Source: Microlunatus kandeliicorticis (GTDB taxonomy: Bacteria; Actinomycetota; Actinomycetes; Propionibacteriales; Propionibacteriaceae). Taken from it: a stretch of DNA of 64,000 nt. The notes under the pieces are model-generated. The model was not told where the DNA came from and did not search any database. It saw only the letters and a program-made list of their open reading frames with translations. The position numbers were made by a program, and so were the translations under genes. The first letter of the stretch is position 1, and each line of letters opens with the position of its first letter. Of this stretch, positions 34,166 through 42,654 are shown one piece after another. Where the stretch lies: assembly GCF_014137855.1 (NCBI RefSeq), contig NZ_JACGWT010000003.1:186001-250000 (forward strand). Reading direction: 5' to 3'.

Positions 34166-35086
34166 ATGAGGTTCCTGCTGGCCGGGGCGTCGGGCTTCCT
34201 GGGCACCGCGCTCCGGCTGCGGCTGGCCGAGGACGGGCACGAGGTCAGCCGGCTGGTCCGGCGGAACCCGTCGACGCCGCGTGAGTTCTTCTGGGACCCC
34301 GACGGCGGGGAGATCAACCAGCGAGCCCTCGACGGCATCGACGTGCTCATCGACCTGGCCGGGGTCGGCGTGGCCGACCGGCCGTGGACCGCCGCGCGCA
34401 AGCAGCTGATCAAGAGCTCGCGGATCGGCCCGACCAGCGTGCTGGCCCGCGAGGTCGCCCGGCAGCAGCGCGAGGCGGGTCGTTCGCCGCTGTGGATCCA
34501 GGCCAGCGCGACCGGCTTCTACGGCGAGCAGTCCACCGACGTCCCCAAGGACGAGTCGGCCCCGCCCGCCGACGACTTCCTGGCCAAGGTGGTGGTCGCC
34601 TGGGAGGCGGCCGCGCAGCCGGCGATCGACGCCGGGGCGCAAGTGATCTTCCTGCGCACCGCCCCGGTGCTCGACCGGTCCGGCGGTCTGCTCAAGGTGC
34701 TCCGGCTGCCGTTCTCGATGGGCCTCGGCGCCAAGCTCGGCGACGGGCAGCAGCGGATGGCGCTGATCAGCCTGCACGACTGGCTGCGGATGGTGATCTG
34801 GATGGTCAAGACCCGTCCGGCTCCGGGTCCGTACAACCTCACCATCCCCGAGCCCTGCACCAACGCCGAGTTCACCAAGGCCCTCGGCCACGCGCTGCAC
34901 CGGCCGGCCCTGCTCGGCGCACCCGGACCGGTGCTGCGCCGTGCGCTCGGCGAGCTGTCCCAGCAGCTGCTCGGCGACGTCAACGTGGTGCCGCAGGCCG
35001 CGCTCGACGCCGGCTTCCGGTTCCACGGACCCAACGTGCGCAGCGCGATCGCGCACGCCCTGAGGTCCGGGTCGCCCGGTCACTGA
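34166..35086 (+). CDS. TIGR01777-type epimerase (DUF1731)
   Basis: This protein of 306 residues opens with FLLAGASGFLGTALRLRLAEDGHEV, an SDR Rossmann motif, then RRNPSTPREFFWDPDGGEIN, IDLAGVGVADRPWTAARKQLIKSSRIGPT and ASATGFYGEQSTDVPKDES, typical of the family (YfcH-like). The C-terminus has the DUF1731 region with GELSQQLLGDVNVVPQAALDAGFRF. Function is not established. The start is an ATG 32 nt after sucB and the next gene, lipB, starts 19 nt later, so cotranscription is probable, though lipB also has its own -10. Confidence 0.92.
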   Translation: MRFLLAGASGFLGTALRLRLAEDGHEVSRLVRRNPSTPREFFWDPDGGEINQRALDGIDVLIDLAGVGVADRPWTAARKQLIKSSRIGPTSVLAREVARQQREAGRSPLWIQASATGFYGEQSTDVPKDESAPPADDFLAKVVVAWEAAAQPAIDAGAQVIFLRTAPVLDRSGGLLKVLRLPFSMGLGAKLGDGQQRMALISLHDWLRMVIWMVKTRPAPGPYNLTIPEPCTNAEFTKALGHALHRPALLGAPGPVLRRALGELSQQLLGDVNVVPQAALDAGFRFHGPNVRSAIAHALRSGSPGH

Positions 35087-35105
35087 CCGCGCCTAGGCTG
35101 GGGTC

Positions 35106-35840
35106 ATGACCCTGGAGTTCCGTGACCTCGGCCTCGGCCGCACCCTGGTGGACTACACCGAGGCGTGGGAGCTGCAGCGGCAGGTGCACGCCCGGGTGGT
35201 CGCCGGGGAGCTCCCGGACACCGTGCTCGAGCTCGAGCACGCCGCCGTCTACACCGCGGGCAAGCGCACCGAGCCGCACGAGCGTCCGGTCGGCGGCAGC
35301 ACGCCGGTGATCGACGTCGACCGCGGCGGCAAGATCACCTGGCACGGGCCGGGACAGCTGGTCTGCTACCCGATCGTCCGGCTGACCGAGGCGGTCAAGG
35401 TCGTCGACTACGTCCGCCGGCTCGAGGAGGCGATGATCCGCGCCTTCGCCGACCTGGGTCTGCGCACCGGCCGGATCCCCGGCCGGTCCGGGGTGTGGCT
35501 GGGCGCCGACGGCCGGGGCCCCGAGCGCAAGATCGCCGCCATCGGCATCCGGGTGGCCTCGGACGTGACCATGCACGGGCTGTCGGTCAATGTCGACCCC
35601 GACATGGCGGCCTACGGCGCGATCGTCCCGTGCGGGATCGCCGACGCCGGCGTGACCTCGCTGGCCGCCGAGCTCGACCGGGACGACCTGACCGTGGCCG
35701 GGGTGGCCGCGGTCCTGCGGCCGCGGCTGACCGAGCTGCTCGCCTTCGCGCCGTACGAGCAGTCCCCCGACGTCGGGGCGCCGCGACCCGAGCCCGGCCG
35801 GGAGCGCCGGGTCAGCTACGGGCTCTCCCCCATCGGCTGA
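35106..35840 (+). CDS. lipB: Lipoyl(octanoyl) transferase
   Basis: LipB, 244 residues, moves octanoyl from acyl carrier protein to lipoyl domains through a cysteine thioester. Visible are [40 protein letters not shown], the lysine segment [11 protein letters not shown] and [18 protein letters not shown] with the catalytic cysteine. TAGGCT (35094-35099) ends 6 nt before the ATG, which indicates leaderless transcription in addition to possible read-through. Its partner lipA lies 2.2 kb downstream beyond an ABC transporter. Confidence 0.97.
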   Translation: MTLEFRDLGLGRTLVDYTEAWELQRQVHARVVAGELPDTVLELEHAAVYTAGKRTEPHERPVGGSTPVIDVDRGGKITWHGPGQLVCYPIVRLTEAVKVVDYVRRLEEAMIRAFADLGLRTGRIPGRSGVWLGADGRGPERKIAAIGIRVASDVTMHGLSVNVDPDMAAYGAIVPCGIADAGVTSLAAELDRDDLTVAGVAAVLRPRLTELLAFAPYEQSPDVGAPRPEPGRERRVSYGLSPIG

Positions 35841-35957
35841 CCTCGGCCGGGCCCGGCCCGCCCTGCCGGCCGGCCCGACCGGTCACGGTCCGGTCACCTT
35901 CGCGGCACGCCCCTCAGGAACCACCCAGCTCCGGGCGCCACCCCCTACGCTGCGGCG

Positions 35958-36008
35958 ATGACGACGGCCCACCCGCCGGCTCCGGCCCCGCCCGGCACCC
36001 GGCGATGA
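35958..36008 (+). CDS. 16-residue leader peptide upstream of ABC ATPase
   Basis: A short frame, ATG at 35958 to TGA at 36006-36008, encodes MTTAHPPAPAPPGTRR. A -10 box TACGCT (35946-35951) ends exactly 6 nt before its ATG, so the mRNA would begin at this start codon. Its TGA overlaps the ATG of the ABC ATPase (CGATGAGC). The Pro-rich peptide may couple or regulate ATPase translation. It is too short to be judged by homology. Confidence 0.5.
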   Translation: MTTAHPPAPAPPGTRR

Positions 36009-37048
36009 GCAGCACCGCCGCGGTCGAGATCCGTGGCCTGCACAAGACCTACCGACGACGCGGACGCCTCCGGACCGCCGTGGACCGCCTCGACCTCGCC
36101 GTCCCGCAGGGCGGGGTGCACGGGTTCCTGGGACCGAACGGCGCGGGCAAGACCACCACGATCCGGATGCTGCTCGGGCTGGTGCGCGCCGACAGCGGCC
36201 GGATGCGGATCTTCGACGCCGAGGTGCCCCGCGAGCTGCCGCGGGTGATCGACCGGGTCGGTGCCATCGTCGAGCAGCCGCGGTTCTTCCCGACCTTCAC
36301 CGGGCGGAAGAACCTCCAGCTGCTCGCCTCCGCGATCGGCGTCCCGCGGGCCCGGGTGGACGCCGTGCTGGACGAGGTCGGGCTCGGCGACCGCGGCCGT
36401 GACCGGTTCCGCGGCTACTCGCTGGGCATGAAGCAGCGGCTGGCCGTGGCCGGCACGCTGCTCAAGGACCCCGACCTGCTGATCTTCGACGAGCCGACCA
36501 ACGGGCTCGATCCGGCGGGTATCCACGAGATCAGGGAGACCATGCGCGGGTTGGCCGACCGCGGCAAGACTGTGCTGGTCAGCTCGCACATCCTGGCCGA
36601 GGTGCAGCAGGTGGCCGACACGGTCTCGATCATCGGCAACGGCGCGCTGCTCGCCGAGGGCACCGTCGCCTCGCTGCTCGCCGGGGCCGGAGCCACCGGC
36701 CCGACCGCCCGGGTCTGGGTGCAGCAGGGCGAACGCGCCGCCGGGCTGCTCCGCGACGCCGGCTTCGTGGTCCGTCCGCAGCCGGACCGGGCGTTGCTGG
36801 TCAGCCGGCCCGACCGTCCGCTCGACCCGTCCGAGATCACCCGGACGCTGGCCGGGCACGGCCTCTACCTCAGCGAGCTCAGCCCGCAGCGCGCCGACCT
36901 CGAGTCGGTCTTCCTCGGGCTGACCGCCCACACCGGTCCCAGTGCCCAGCACCACGCCGGGCGTGGGACCGGCGGGACCGGGCACCCTCCGCCGCCGGGG
37001 GACCAGCCGCGGCACGGCGTCGACCCGCACGCCGGGGGTCCGCGGTGA
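36005..37048 (+). CDS. ABC transporter ATP-binding protein
   Basis: This protein of 347 residues has one ABC domain in residues 1-230: Walker A GPNGAGKTTT, the Q-loop part VEQPRFFPTFTGRKNL, signature YSLGMKQRL, Walker B LLIFDEPTNGLDP and the H-loop SSH. A C-terminal extension, ending in a Gly/Pro/His-rich tail, follows. It is of the bacitracin/NosF-like exporter group. The ATG is coupled to a leader frame and its end overlaps the permease start by 4 nt (GTGA). The pair lies between lipB and lipA; substrate unknown. Confidence 0.92.
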   Translation: MSSTAAVEIRGLHKTYRRRGRLRTAVDRLDLAVPQGGVHGFLGPNGAGKTTTIRMLLGLVRADSGRMRIFDAEVPRELPRVIDRVGAIVEQPRFFPTFTGRKNLQLLASAIGVPRARVDAVLDEVGLGDRGRDRFRGYSLGMKQRLAVAGTLLKDPDLLIFDEPTNGLDPAGIHEIRETMRGLADRGKTVLVSSHILAEVQQVADTVSIIGNGALLAEGTVASLLAGAGATGPTARVWVQQGERAAGLLRDAGFVVRPQPDRALLVSRPDRPLDPSEITRTLAGHGLYLSELSPQRADLESVFLGLTAHTGPSAQHHAGRGTGGTGHPPPPGDQPRHGVDPHAGGPR

Positions 37049-38049
37049 TCCGGCTGGTCGGGGCCGAGCTGGACCGGCTCCGCGCCCGACGCTCGTTCTG
37101 GGTGTTCGCGCTGGCCGCGCTGCTGATCGTCGTCGCCTTCCAGACTGCGACCAACTCGACCCTGCGTCCGCCGACCGCCGAACAGGTGGCCAGCCAGCGC
37201 GAGGCCTACGAGCAGACCCACCGCGAGTGGGAGCAGCAGTGCGGTCCGGGCTCCCCCGGGGCGGCCGAGACCACCCCGGCCGGCGACGCCTCCGCGGAAC
37301 CGAGCAGCGGCCCGGACGACCCCGACGACTACTGCGCCAACGTCCCCGAACCGCAGCTGTCCGACTTCGCCTACGGGCAGCAGTCGTTCGCCGACGCGGC
37401 CCGGTCGAGCGTCCAGATCTCCACCCTGCTCGGTGCCCTGCTGGCCTTCCTGATCGGGGCGTCCTCGATCGGCGCGGAGTACGCCTCCGGGGCGATCGGC
37501 AACTGGCTGACCTACGTCCCGCGCCGCGGCCGGGTGTTCGCGGCCAAGGCCCTGGCGGTGGCGCTGGCCACCGCGGTGGTCAGCGCGGTGCTGTCGGCCG
37601 CGGCGGTCGCCGGTCCGGCGCTGCTGGCCCGGGGCTACGACCTGCCGCTGACCGGGCTCGGGGACGTGAGCGCGCTGGCGGGCCGCAGCGTCGGGCTGAT
37701 CGCGATGGCCGGTCTGCTCGGGTTCTGCGCCGCGCTGCTCACCAAGCACACCGTCGCGGCGGTGGGCATCGCCCTCGGTTACGCGATCGCCACCTCGGTG
37801 AGCTCCGGTGTCCTGGCCTTCAGCAAGCACGCCGAGAAGGTGGTGCCGTGGACGCCGCAGGCCAACTTCCAGGCCGTGCTCGAGCACGACTACAGCTATC
37901 AGGTGATCGACGGCACGGGTTTCGGTGAGGGCAGCGAGTCCCGGACGGCGGTGCTCACCTTCGAGCACGGGCTGGTCTACAGCCTGGTCCTGCTCGCGGC
38001 GGTGCTGGCGGTCAGCCTGCTGGTGTTCCGGCGCCGCGACGTCGGGTGA
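37045..38049 (+). CDS. ABC-2 type transporter permease
   Basis: This permease of 334 residues has one N-terminal helix (about 18-36), a long acidic extracytoplasmic loop (37-120) with two cysteines (QQCGPG and DYCANV), then five helices. TLLGALLAFLIGASSIGAEYASGAIGNWLTYVPRRGRVFAAKAL is the ABC-2 permease signature area. GTG overlaps the ATPase stop. The large outer loop resembles proteins of the ABC-2 family that handle peptides or signals. It is cotranscribed with the ATPase. Confidence 0.88.
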   Translation: MIRLVGAELDRLRARRSFWVFALAALLIVVAFQTATNSTLRPPTAEQVASQREAYEQTHREWEQQCGPGSPGAAETTPAGDASAEPSSGPDDPDDYCANVPEPQLSDFAYGQQSFADAARSSVQISTLLGALLAFLIGASSIGAEYASGAIGNWLTYVPRRGRVFAAKALAVALATAVVSAVLSAAAVAGPALLARGYDLPLTGLGDVSALAGRSVGLIAMAGLLGFCAALLTKHTVAAVGIALGYAIATSVSSGVLAFSKHAEKVVPWTPQANFQAVLEHDYSYQVIDGTGFGEGSESRTAVLTFEHGLVYSLVLLAAVLAVSLLVFRRRDVG

Positions 38050-38079
38050 GCGGCCGGGGGAACCTGTGCGCTGCCCGAG

Positions 38080-38085
38080 TAGTGT
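38080..38085 (+). promoter_or_regulatory. -10 element of lipA (leaderless)
   Basis: TAGTGT ends 6 nt before the lipA GTG at 38092. No ribosome-binding sequence precedes that GTG, so lipA is probably transcribed from its own promoter without a leader. Confidence 0.6.
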
Positions 38086-38091
38086 GGACCG

Positions 38092-39030
38092 GTGACCGTT
38101 GCCCCTGAAGGACGCAAGATGCTCCGGCTCGAGGTGCGCAACTCCCAGGTCCCGATCGAGAAGAAGCCGTCCTGGATCAAGACGACCGCCAAGATGGGAC
38201 CGGAGTACCGCGACCTGCAGAAGCTGGTCAAGGCCGAGGACCTGCACACCGTCTGCCAGGAGGCAGGGTGTCCCAACATCTTCGAGTGCTGGGAGGACCG
38301 CGAGGCCACCTTCCTGATCGGTGGCGACCAGTGCACCCGACGCTGCGACTTCTGCCAGATCGACACCGGCAAGCCGGCCGACTTCGACGCGGGTGAGCCG
38401 CTGCGGGTGGCCGAGTCGGTGCAGAAGATGGGTCTGCGCTACGCGACCGTGACCGGGGTCTGCCGGGACGACCTGCCCGACGAGGGCGCCTGGCTGTACG
38501 CGGAGACGATCCGCGAGATCCACCGGCTCAACCCGGGCGTCGGCGTCGAGATGCTCGCCCCCGACTTCACCGGGCACCGCGAGCTGCTCGACCAGCTGTT
38601 CGGGGCGGCGCCCGAGGTGTTCGCGCACAACGTCGAGACCGTGCCGCGGATCTTCAAGCGGATCCGGCCCGGCTTCCGGTTCGAGCGGAGCCTCGAGGTG
38701 CTGCGCTGGTCCCGCGAGGCGGGGCTGGTCACCAAGTCGAACCTGATCCTCGGCATGGGCGAGACCCGCGAGGAGGTGTCGGACGCGCTCCGCCAGCTGC
38801 ACGACGCGGGCTGCGAGATCATCACGATCACCCAGTACCTGCGGCCCAGCCCGCGGCACCACCCGGTCGACCGCTGGGTCAAGCCGGAGGAGTTCGTCGA
38901 GCTCAGCCAGGAGGCGACCGAGATCGGCTACGCGGGCGTGATGAGCGGTCCGCTCGTGCGTTCGTCCTACCGGGCGGGCAGGCTCTATCGTCAGGCTGTC
39001 GAGAACCGGATGACCACCAGCCCGGCCTGA
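38092..39030 (+). CDS. lipA: Lipoyl synthase (radical SAM)
   Basis: LipA, 312 residues, inserts two sulfurs into protein-bound octanoyl chains. The auxiliary-cluster cysteines are in [13 protein letters not shown] and the radical-SAM triad in CTRRCDFCQ, followed by [24 protein letters not shown] and [20 protein letters not shown]. The serine ligand of the auxiliary cluster fits RSSYRAG near the C-terminus. GTG start as above. It needs [4Fe-4S] clusters, so ErpA may serve it. DUF4191 follows after 17 nt, as in many actinobacteria. Confidence 0.97.
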   Translation: MTVAPEGRKMLRLEVRNSQVPIEKKPSWIKTTAKMGPEYRDLQKLVKAEDLHTVCQEAGCPNIFECWEDREATFLIGGDQCTRRCDFCQIDTGKPADFDAGEPLRVAESVQKMGLRYATVTGVCRDDLPDEGAWLYAETIREIHRLNPGVGVEMLAPDFTGHRELLDQLFGAAPEVFAHNVETVPRIFKRIRPGFRFERSLEVLRWSREAGLVTKSNLILGMGETREEVSDALRQLHDAGCEIITITQYLRPSPRHHPVDRWVKPEEFVELSQEATEIGYAGVMSGPLVRSSYRAGRLYRQAVENRMTTSPA

Positions 39031-39047
39031 ACGGACGAGAAGAAGCG

Positions 39048-39821
39048 ATGGCGAAGAACGACGAGCTGAAGGCGGCCAAGGCCCGGGCCAAGGAGGCCCG
39101 GGCGGCGGAGAAGCTGCGCCGCAAGAACAGCACCGACCCTGCCGACATGGGGCGGTTGCGGCAGATCCAGCAGGCCTACAAGCTCACCCACGAGTACGAC
39201 AAGCCGCTGCCGTTCCTGCTGGCCGGCGCGTTCCTGGTGCCGGTCGTGCTGGGGGTGGTGATCGGCCTGCTGATCGGGCACCCGATCTACGCCACCTTCC
39301 TCGGGATCATGCTCGGCCTGCTGGCCGCGATGCTGCTGCTGGTCCAGCGGACCAAGAAGGCGACCTTCACCCGGTACGCCGGGCAGGCCGGCTCGGCCGA
39401 GGTCGCGCTCTCGATGCTGCCCAAGCAGTGGACCTACAGCGCGGCGATCGCGGCCAACCGCCAGCTCGACTGCGTGCACCGGGCCGTCGGGCCGGGCGGG
39501 CTGATCCTGATCGGTGAGGGCGACCCGAACCGCGTCAAGGCGCTGCTGGCCAGCGAGGCCAAGAAGCACGAGCGGGTCTCCTACGGGATCAAGGCGACGA
39601 CGCTGGTGATGGGCGACAAGCCCGGTCAGGTGCCGCTGAACAAGCTGGCCGACCACGTGCGCAAGATGCCCAAGACACTGCTGCCCAACCAGATCACCGA
39701 CCTGAAGAGCCGGCTGCGGGCGCTCGACGCGGTGCGGCCGACCCTCCCGGTGCCCAAGGGCCCGATGCCGACCAGCGCGCGGCAGGCGCGTGGGTCGCAG
39801 CGCGCGATGCGGGGTCGCTGA
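39048..39821 (+). CDS. DUF4191 membrane protein
   Basis: This protein of 257 residues starts with a Lys/Ala/Arg/Glu-rich segment (AKNDELKAAKARAKEARAAEKLRRKNS), then LRQIQQAYKLTHEYDKPLPFLL and two membrane helices (about 48-68 and 73-93). A soluble C-terminal part with RQLDCVHRAVGPGGLILIGEGDP follows. This is the DUF4191 pattern and, by synteny, the usual lipA neighbour. Function unknown. A weak ribosome site (GAAGAAG) precedes the ATG. Confidence 0.92.
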   Translation: MAKNDELKAAKARAKEARAAEKLRRKNSTDPADMGRLRQIQQAYKLTHEYDKPLPFLLAGAFLVPVVLGVVIGLLIGHPIYATFLGIMLGLLAAMLLLVQRTKKATFTRYAGQAGSAEVALSMLPKQWTYSAAIAANRQLDCVHRAVGPGGLILIGEGDPNRVKALLASEAKKHERVSYGIKATTLVMGDKPGQVPLNKLADHVRKMPKTLLPNQITDLKSRLRALDAVRPTLPVPKGPMPTSARQARGSQRAMRGR

Positions 39822-39825
39822 CCCG

Positions 39826-40194
39826 GTGCCGACCCGCTGGGCGGACGCCGACTGCGTCTGGGTGGCGGTCAACCGGGCCGACGGTCCGCCGCACGTGACG
39901 CCGGTCTGGTTCGTCGAGCACGACGAAAGTGTCTGGTTCACCACGCCGGCGGCGACGACCAAGGCGAAGCTGCTGCGCGCCGATGCGCGGGTGTCGCTGG
40001 CCGTCGAGGGCTCGGCCGGCTCCGACGGTGCGGTCGCCGAGGGCACCGCCTCGCTGCTCTCCCCCGCCGACCGACCCGCGGTGATCGCCGCGTTCGCCGC
40101 CAAGTACCACGGCTGGGACGCCTCCGACCCGCACCCCTGGGGCGAACGCCTGCTGGTCCGCGTCGACGTCACCCGCTGGCTCCTCGGCCCCTGA
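39826..40194 (+). CDS. Pyridoxamine 5'-phosphate oxidase-like (flavin reductase fold) protein
   Basis: This protein of 122 residues has the split-barrel FMN-binding fold: CVWVAVNRADGPPHVTPVWFVEHDESVWFTTPAATTKAKLLRADARVSLAVEG is the standard first half, including the R/K-rich strand. The C-terminal half is short, ending in LLVRVDVTRWLLGP. The family includes F420- and FMN-binding reductases; the cofactor is not settled. I chose the GTG at 39826, 4 nt after the DUF4191 stop; a longer frame starting at 39790 overlaps that gene. Confidence 0.85.
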   Translation: MPTRWADADCVWVAVNRADGPPHVTPVWFVEHDESVWFTTPAATTKAKLLRADARVSLAVEGSAGSDGAVAEGTASLLSPADRPAVIAAFAAKYHGWDASDPHPWGERLLVRVDVTRWLLGP

Positions 40195-40776
40195 CCCACC
40201 CGCCCGCTGGGCCTCACCCGCGCGCTTGTCGGCCAGGTGCGCCGAGCTTCTCGGTGACGTGCGCTGAGCCTGTCGAAGCGCCGCCTCGCGCACCGAGCCC
40301 CGGAATCACGCGCGCTGAGCCTGTCGAAGCGCTCCACCCGCAGGCACAACACCCTTCGACAAGCTCAGGGCACGGTGCTCACCTCGCACGCCGAGCCCCC
40401 AAATCACGCGCGCTGAGCCTGTCGAAGCGCTCCACCCGCAGGCACAACGCCCTTCGACAAGCTCAGGGCACGGTGGTCACCTCACGCGCTGAGCTCTGAT
40501 CACGCGTGCTGAGCCCGTCGAAGCGCCCCAACCGCACGCCCAACGCCCTTCGACAAGCTCAGGGCACGGTGGTCACCTCACGCGCTGAGCTCTGATCACG
40601 CGTGCTGAGCCCGTCGAAGCGCTCCACCCGCACCCAGAACGCCCTTCGACAAGCTCAGGGCGCGGTGGCGAAGCCCGCACGCAGAACGCTCTTCGACAAG
40701 CTCAGGGCGCGGTGGTGGAGCGCCGCGACCGCTCAGAACGCCCTTCGGCACGCTCGGGCACCGTGCCGGGCGTTGC
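40195..40776. repeat. Tandem array of dispersed palindromes, no gene
   Basis: This 582-nt convergent gap holds about twelve copies of the dispersed palindrome. Perfect or wobble-paired copies start at 40261, 40312, 40410, 40449, 40506, 40545, 40602, 40641 and 40688; imperfect ones are at 40351 and 40740. From 40312 to about 40660 the copies alternate in orientation (GAGCCTGTCGA, then TCGACAAGCTC) inside a unit of 96-98 nt that is repeated almost exactly, with linkers such as GGTGGTCACCTCACGCG. I see no gene in it. Confidence 0.9.
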
Positions 40777-42588
40777 TCAGACCGAGGCCTCGATCCGTTC
40801 GGCGAGCTCGAGCCAACGGAGCTCGGCGTCCTCGATCTCGGCCTGGACCCCGGAGAGCTCGCTGCCGAGCTCGGTCAGCCGGCCGTAGTCGGACGGGTCG
40901 GTCTCGGCGAGGGTGGCGTGGAGGGTGGCCGCGCGCTCCTGCAGCCGGTTGAGCTGGCGTTCGGCGGCGGCGAGCTCCTTGCCCATCGTGCGGCGCTCGG
41001 CGGCGGACGGCCCGGCAGTCGGAGCTGCCGCTGGAGCCGTCCCGGCGTCGCTCGGGTTGCTCCCCCGGCTCCGCCGCTCGGCCGAGAGCTGCAGGTACTG
41101 GTCGACCCCGCCGGGCAGGTGCCGCAGGTGGCCGTCGATCACCGCGTACTGCTGGTCGGTGACCCGCTCGAGCAGATAGCGGTCGTGAGTGGCCACCAGT
41201 AGGGTGCCCGGCCAGCTGTCGAGCAGGTCCTCGAGGGCGGCGAGCATGTCGGTGTCGAGGTCGTTGGTCGGCTCGTCGAGCACCAGCACATTCGGTTCGT
41301 CGAGCAGGATCAGCAGCAGCTGGAGCCGGCGCCGCTGACCGCCCGACAGGTCCCGGATCGGGGTGGACAGCTGGGCGGTCGGGAAGCCGAGCCGCTCGAG
41401 CAGCTGGCCCGGGGTGAACTCCTTGCCGTCGACCACGTAGCCGGTGCGCAGCTCGGCGATGACCTCACGGACCCGCCGGTGACCGATCGCGTCGAGCTCG
41501 GTGAGCTGCTGGCTGAGGGTCGCGACCTTGACCGTCTTGCCGCGCTTGACCCGTCCGCCGGTCGGTTCGAGCACTCCGGTGACCAGGTTGAGCAGCGTCG
41601 ACTTGCCCGCCCCGTTGGCGCCGAGGATCCCGGACCGCTCGCCGGGTCCGATCCGCCACTCGACGTCGCCGAGCACCGGGCGCGGCCCGGCGGGGGTGGG
41701 GAAGGCGACCGAGACGTCGAGCAGGTCGATGACGTCCTTGCCGAGCCGGGCCGTGGCCAGCTGCGTCAGCTTGACGCTGTCGCGGACCGGCGGCTCGGCG
41801 GCGATCAGCTGGTTGGCCGCCTCGATCCGGAACTTCGGCTTCGAGGTGCGGGCCGGGGCGCCGCGACGGAGCCAGGCCAGCTCCTTGCGCATCAGGTTCT
41901 GCCGCCGCAGCTCGTTGGCCGCTGCCTGCCGGTCGCGTTCGACCCGCTGCAGCACATAGGCGGCGTACCCGCCGTCGAACGCGTCGACGGTCCGGTCGTG
42001 CACCTCCCAGGTGAGCGTCGACACCTCGTCGAGGAACCACCGGTCGTGGGTCACCACCAGCAGCCCACCCGCCCCGGCCGGCCAGCGGGACTTCAGGTGG
42101 CGGGCCAGCCAGGCGACGCCCTCGATGTCCAGGTGGTTGGTCGGCTCGTCGAGGAACAGGCAGTCCCAGTCGCCGATCAGCAGCGTGGCGAGCGCCACCC
42201 GGCGCCGCTGCCCACCCGACAGCGAGGAGAGCGGGGCGAGCCAGTCGAGGTCGCGGAGCAGCCCGCCGATGACGTCGCGGATCCGGGCGTCGGAGGCCCA
42301 TTCGTGCTCGGCCGCATCCCCTACCACCGCGGTGCCCACGGTCAGCGTCGGGTCGAGGGTGTCGCCCTGGTCGAGGAACCCGACGGTGACGCCGCCCCGG
42401 CGGGTGACCCGACCGGTGTCCGGTTCGAGCCGGCCGGCCAGGATCCGCATCAGGCTCGACTTGCCGTCGCCGTTGCGGCCCACCACCCCGATCCGGTCGC
42501 CCTCGTTGAGCCCGAGGGTGAGACCGGAGAGGACGTCGCGGGTCGGGAAGCTCAGTCCGACACCTTCGGCGCCCAGGAGATATGCCAC
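40777..42588 (-). CDS. ABC-F family ATPase (Uup-like)
   Basis: This soluble protein of 603 residues has two ABC domains and no membrane segment. Domain 1: GRNGDGKSSLMRIL, LSGGQRRRVALATLL, CLFLDEPTNHLDI. Domain 2: GANGAGKSTLLNLV, LSGGQRRRLQLLLILL, VLVLDEPTNDLDT. The linker at about 220-260 holds LRRQNLMRKELAWLRRGAPARTSKPKFR, and a C-terminal coiled coil follows after residue 525, as in Uup, which acts on ribosomes or DNA. Start GTG 42588 has TAGCCT 6 nt upstream (42600-42595), a leaderless layout. No antibiotic-resistance signature is evident. Confidence 0.94.
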   Translation of the reverse strand: MAYLLGAEGVGLSFPTRDVLSGLTLGLNEGDRIGVVGRNGDGKSSLMRILAGRLEPDTGRVTRRGGVTVGFLDQGDTLDPTLTVGTAVVGDAAEHEWASDARIRDVIGGLLRDLDWLAPLSSLSGGQRRRVALATLLIGDWDCLFLDEPTNHLDIEGVAWLARHLKSRWPAGAGGLLVVTHDRWFLDEVSTLTWEVHDRTVDAFDGGYAAYVLQRVERDRQAAANELRRQNLMRKELAWLRRGAPARTSKPKFRIEAANQLIAAEPPVRDSVKLTQLATARLGKDVIDLLDVSVAFPTPAGPRPVLGDVEWRIGPGERSGILGANGAGKSTLLNLVTGVLEPTGGRVKRGKTVKVATLSQQLTELDAIGHRRVREVIAELRTGYVVDGKEFTPGQLLERLGFPTAQLSTPIRDLSGGQRRRLQLLLILLDEPNVLVLDEPTNDLDTDMLAALEDLLDSWPGTLLVATHDRYLLERVTDQQYAVIDGHLRHLPGGVDQYLQLSAERRSRGSNPSDAGTAPAAAPTAGPSAAERRTMGKELAAAERQLNRLQERAATLHATLAETDPSDYGRLTELGSELSGVQAEIEDAELRWLELAERIEASV

Positions 42589-42654
42589 CGACCCAGGCTA
42601 TGCGGCGCAGGCCCGCTCCCCGGCCCGGTGTCCGGAGCCGGGCGGCGCCGGGCT

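Noticed and set aside
32167-34413. Long minus-strand frame opposite sucB.
   Set aside because: Its repeated RLGLRLGL-like stretch comes from the EPKP linker of the E2 protein read backward.
36005-38049. ABC pair considered as a lipoate transporter because of its place between lipB and lipA.
   Set aside because: The motifs indicate an ABC-2 exporter, not an ECF importer, and nothing in the sequence suggests lipoate binding.
40261-40760. Repeat array considered as CRISPR.
   Set aside because: Units are about 96 nt with inverted copies and nearly constant linkers; there are no unique spacers and no cas genes.
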